Part shown: in pieces, positions 5,610-6,630 of the stretch
Position numbering within the stretch: the first letter of the stretch is position 1
How the letters are laid out: each line of letters opens with the position of its first letter
Assembly (NCBI GenBank): GCA_946481475.1
Contig: CAMLOB010000230.1
Location: 1-6,630, forward strand
Length of the DNA: 6,630 bases
Direction of reading: 5' to 3'
DNA from: an uncultured Chlorobiota bacterium
GTDB taxonomy: Bacteria > Bacteroidota > Kapaibacteriia > OLB7
Made by a program: the position numbers and the translations under genes
The notes under the pieces: model-generated
The model's database searches: none
Told to the model about the DNA's origin: nothing
Seen by the model: only the letters and a program-made list of their open reading frames with translations

Positions 5610-5720
5610 TGGAGAATACCAGATTTCATGGCTGCCGGCAGCTTGGCGATGGAATTCAAAGCCGAGCTTTCTCAATCGTTTAATAATCTGGCGATATGTA
5701 AATCCAGCTAACCGCCCCAC
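5415..5720 (-). pseudogene. hicA: hicA toxin gene, 3' half replaced by unrelated sequence
   Basis: HicA toxins are small double-stranded-RNA-binding-fold ribonucleases that cut mRNA using one histidine. The first ~37 residues are textbook HicA: GTG start at 5720, then GRLAGFTYRQIIKRLRKLGF, and the active-site segment RQAAGSHEIWYSP with H31. After about base 5610 the expected continuation (a strand ending in TTIP.HPG, then GTLR.ILKQ..I) is absent. Instead the frame runs on for 64 Pro/Ser-rich residues with no family resemblance. The other two frames past 5610 do not restore HicA either, so this is not a simple frameshift but a deletion, insertion or rearrangement. The start lies one base after the HicB stop, which is the normal coupled layout. 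The catalytic His remains, but the fold should be incomplete, so the toxin is probably inactive. Confidence 0.75.
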
Positions 5721-5721
5721 A

Positions 5722-5946
5722 TTACAATGCCACGACAAGAGGATAATCAAATCGGTCATCGAGTTGCCGCACTCTTGCCTGATCCGCATGTTGGGATTCA
5801 AGCAATTTCCTCGCAACATCACGAGCGATTTCCAGAGTCTCGGTAATGGTGCGTCCCTGTGCTACAAGTCCCTGCACATCATCCGAGGTTGCCGGATATA
5901 CTCCTTCCGGCAATTTTTCAATATGAATCTGAATTGTCCCTTCCAT
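5722..5946 (-). CDS. hicB: HicB-family antitoxin, short form
   Basis: A 74-residue antitoxin that in this family binds and blocks the HicA mRNA-cleaving toxin. The sequence has the HicB partial RNase H-like fold: IQIHIEKLPEGVYPATSDDV, then the family signature QGLVAQGRTITETLEIARDVARKLLE at about 25-50, and a terminal FDYPLVVAL strand. It is the minimal form without the C-terminal helix-turn-helix or ribbon-helix-helix domain that longer HicB proteins use to repress their own promoter. ATG at 5946 is well supported by AGGTGAT (5952-5958 on the complement) five bases upstream. The toxin gene follows after one base but is truncated, so this antitoxin may be orphaned, or could neutralise a HicA encoded elsewhere. 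The order antitoxin-toxin is the reverse of the classic hicAB of E. coli but common for this short form. Confidence 0.92.
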   Translation of the reverse strand: MEGTIQIHIEKLPEGVYPATSDDVQGLVAQGRTITETLEIARDVARKLLESQHADQARVRQLDDRFDYPLVVAL

Positions 5947-5951
5947 CAGTC

Positions 5952-5958
5952 ATCACCT
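5952..5958 (-). promoter_or_regulatory. Strong ribosome binding site of hicB
   Basis: AGGTGAT on the minus strand, five bases before the ATG at 5946. It matches seven consecutive positions of the 16S 3'-end complement (AGGAGGTGAT). It fixes the hicB start and is the best ribosome binding site in the window. Confidence 0.7.
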
Positions 5959-6005
5959 GTTGATTTCATCGGACAGCCTGCCAAGTATTCCGAATATAGG
6001 GAAGA

Positions 6006-6034
6006 AGTATACCTTATACCATCTTTTACGCCAA
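6006..6034 (-). promoter_or_regulatory. Sigma-70-type promoter for hicBA
   Basis: On the minus strand TTGGCG (-35, 6029-6034) and TATACT (-10, 6006-6011) are separated by exactly 17 bases. Initiation would be near 5999, about 50 bases before the hicB ATG. A tandem GGTATA repeat (6008-6013 and 6015-6020) overlaps the -10 element and might be an operator. Confidence 0.6.
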
Positions 6035-6039
6035 TCGGC

Positions 6040-6075
6040 TTCCGGCCTGCCGTGCCGCCCCTCCCCGCCCCGGAA
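6040..6075. terminator. Stem with G-rich loop after the monooxygenase gene, weak terminator candidate
   Basis: TTCCGG (6040-6045) and CCGGAA (6070-6075) can pair across a 24-base loop, 22 bases after the monooxygenase stop on the minus strand. The minus-strand loop contains runs GGGG-C-GGGG-A-GGGG. There is no U-tract. It separates the monooxygenase gene from the hicBA promoter and may insulate the two, but this is weakly supported. Confidence 0.3.
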
Positions 6076-6096
6076 ACAGAACCTGTCGCCATCCCC

Positions 6097-6630
6097 TCAG
6101 AAATCTACCCTGTACAACCGCTCCAGTTGCTTTTCATTGACGCGTGAAGGGAGCCTTCTGAAGAGAAAATTTCTCAGTCGGATCTTCGCCGGATGCTCCA
6201 GTTGAGCCATCTTCCCCAGTCGCCGTGACGTGTTGATGATGTAGTGCGTCCGTTTCAGCCTGCGCCGTTCGAACCGGTTGAAAGCCTCGGGTATGTTTTC
6301 TCCTTTCTGAAGTTCATCTGCAATAACGACCGCATCTTCGATTGCCTGACAGGCCCCTTGTCCCATGTTCGGCGTGGTCGCGTGGGCGGCATCCCCGATA
6401 AGCAGAACCCGACCGAACGCATAGCGGGCAAGAGGGGGAACGTCGATGATATCGTTCCACAACAGATTCTCGTCCTCTGTCCGCTGCAGGATCGCCGGTA
6501 TCGGCTGGTGATAGTCCCGGAAGTTGTTCAGCAGGTCGTCGGTCCGGTAGTTCCGGAATCGGTCGCTGTTCCGCGGTCCGTTAACGCAGGCAAACCAGTA
6601 GAGCTTGTTCTTCGCCAAGGGCACGATACC
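6097..6630 (-). CDS. FAD-dependent monooxygenase, C-terminal part (5' end missing)
   Basis: C-terminal 177 residues of a class A flavoprotein aromatic-ring-type hydroxylase (PHBH/UbiH fold). These enzymes use NAD(P)H and O2 to hydroxylate small organic substrates. The decisive motif is GRVLLIGDAAHATTPNMGQG, followed by ACQAIEDAVVIADEL: the GD motif that contacts the FAD ribityl chain, the following proline and glycines, and the long helix after it. Upstream, LYWFACVNGP is a strand of the substrate domain, and downstream the FERRRLKRTHYIINTSRRLG helix is typical. The N-terminal GxGxxG Rossmann motif and DG motif lie beyond the right edge. The frame remains open to base 6630, and the GTG at 6624 is an internal valine codon. 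Close in style to monooxygenases annotated as urate hydroxylase-like or zeaxanthin epoxidase-like, but the substrate cannot be read from this part. It ends in VDF with TGA at 6097-6099. Confidence 0.93.
   Translation of the reverse strand, partial: GIVPLAKNKLYWFACVNGPRNSDRFRNYRTDDLLNNFRDYHQPIPAILQRTEDENLLWNDIIDVPPLARYAFGRVLLIGDAAHATTPNMGQGACQAIEDAVVIADELQKGENIPEAFNRFERRRLKRTHYIINTSRRLGKMAQLEHPAKIRLRNFLFRRLPSRVNEKQLERLYRVDF

Noticed and set aside
5764..6147. Plus-strand open frame opposite hicB and across the hicB-monooxygenase gap
   Set aside because: HicB on the minus strand is unmistakable with a strong ribosome binding site and promoter; this frame overlaps the promoter and has no family pattern.

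Overview
The window reads as an ordinary chromosomal stretch of a moderately GC-rich bacterium, most likely in or near the Bacteroidota/Rhodothermota/Balneolota/Chlorobiota group. The case for that rests on family resemblance: an AraC regulator with a DUF6597-like sensor half, a SigZ-type ECF sigma factor, a four-helix 'cytochrome b-like' small membrane protein, a DUF6176 protein, and a flavin monooxygenase of the form common in that group. Several genes also lack a clear Shine-Dalgarno sequence, which is usual there. No RNA gene, CRISPR array, transposase or integrase was recognised.

Layout. The left edge holds the 3' part of a short-form phosphoglycerate mutase gene (gpmA, plus strand). Everything after it is on the minus strand. 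gpmA converges on a two-gene unit, DUF6176 then a four-helix membrane protein. A complex inverted repeat fills each flank of that unit (about 595-671 and 1576-1701). Next, read leftwards from 3577, comes DUF3237-like protein, cupin and AraC regulator, with two hairpins in the cupin-araC gap. Upstream of these lie a PhzF-family enzyme and, before it, a SigZ-like ECF sigma factor. Right of the sigma gene is a HicBA toxin-antitoxin locus. Its antitoxin and promoter look intact, but the HicA toxin keeps only its first ~37 residues. The right edge holds the 3' part of an FAD-dependent monooxygenase gene.

How the genes may work together. The DUF3237-like, cupin and AraC genes are closely spaced and may form a small-molecule response unit, with the AraC protein as local regulator. 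The SigZ-like factor has no visible anti-sigma partner and precedes phzF by 207 bp (start of phzF to end of sigma is 174 bp of non-coding sequence); common transcription is possible but unproven. Nothing here amounts to a clearly new multi-gene system. The points most worth a second look are the broken hicA, the two structured intergenic repeats, and the uncharacterised DUF3237-cupin-AraC and DUF6176-membrane-protein pairings.
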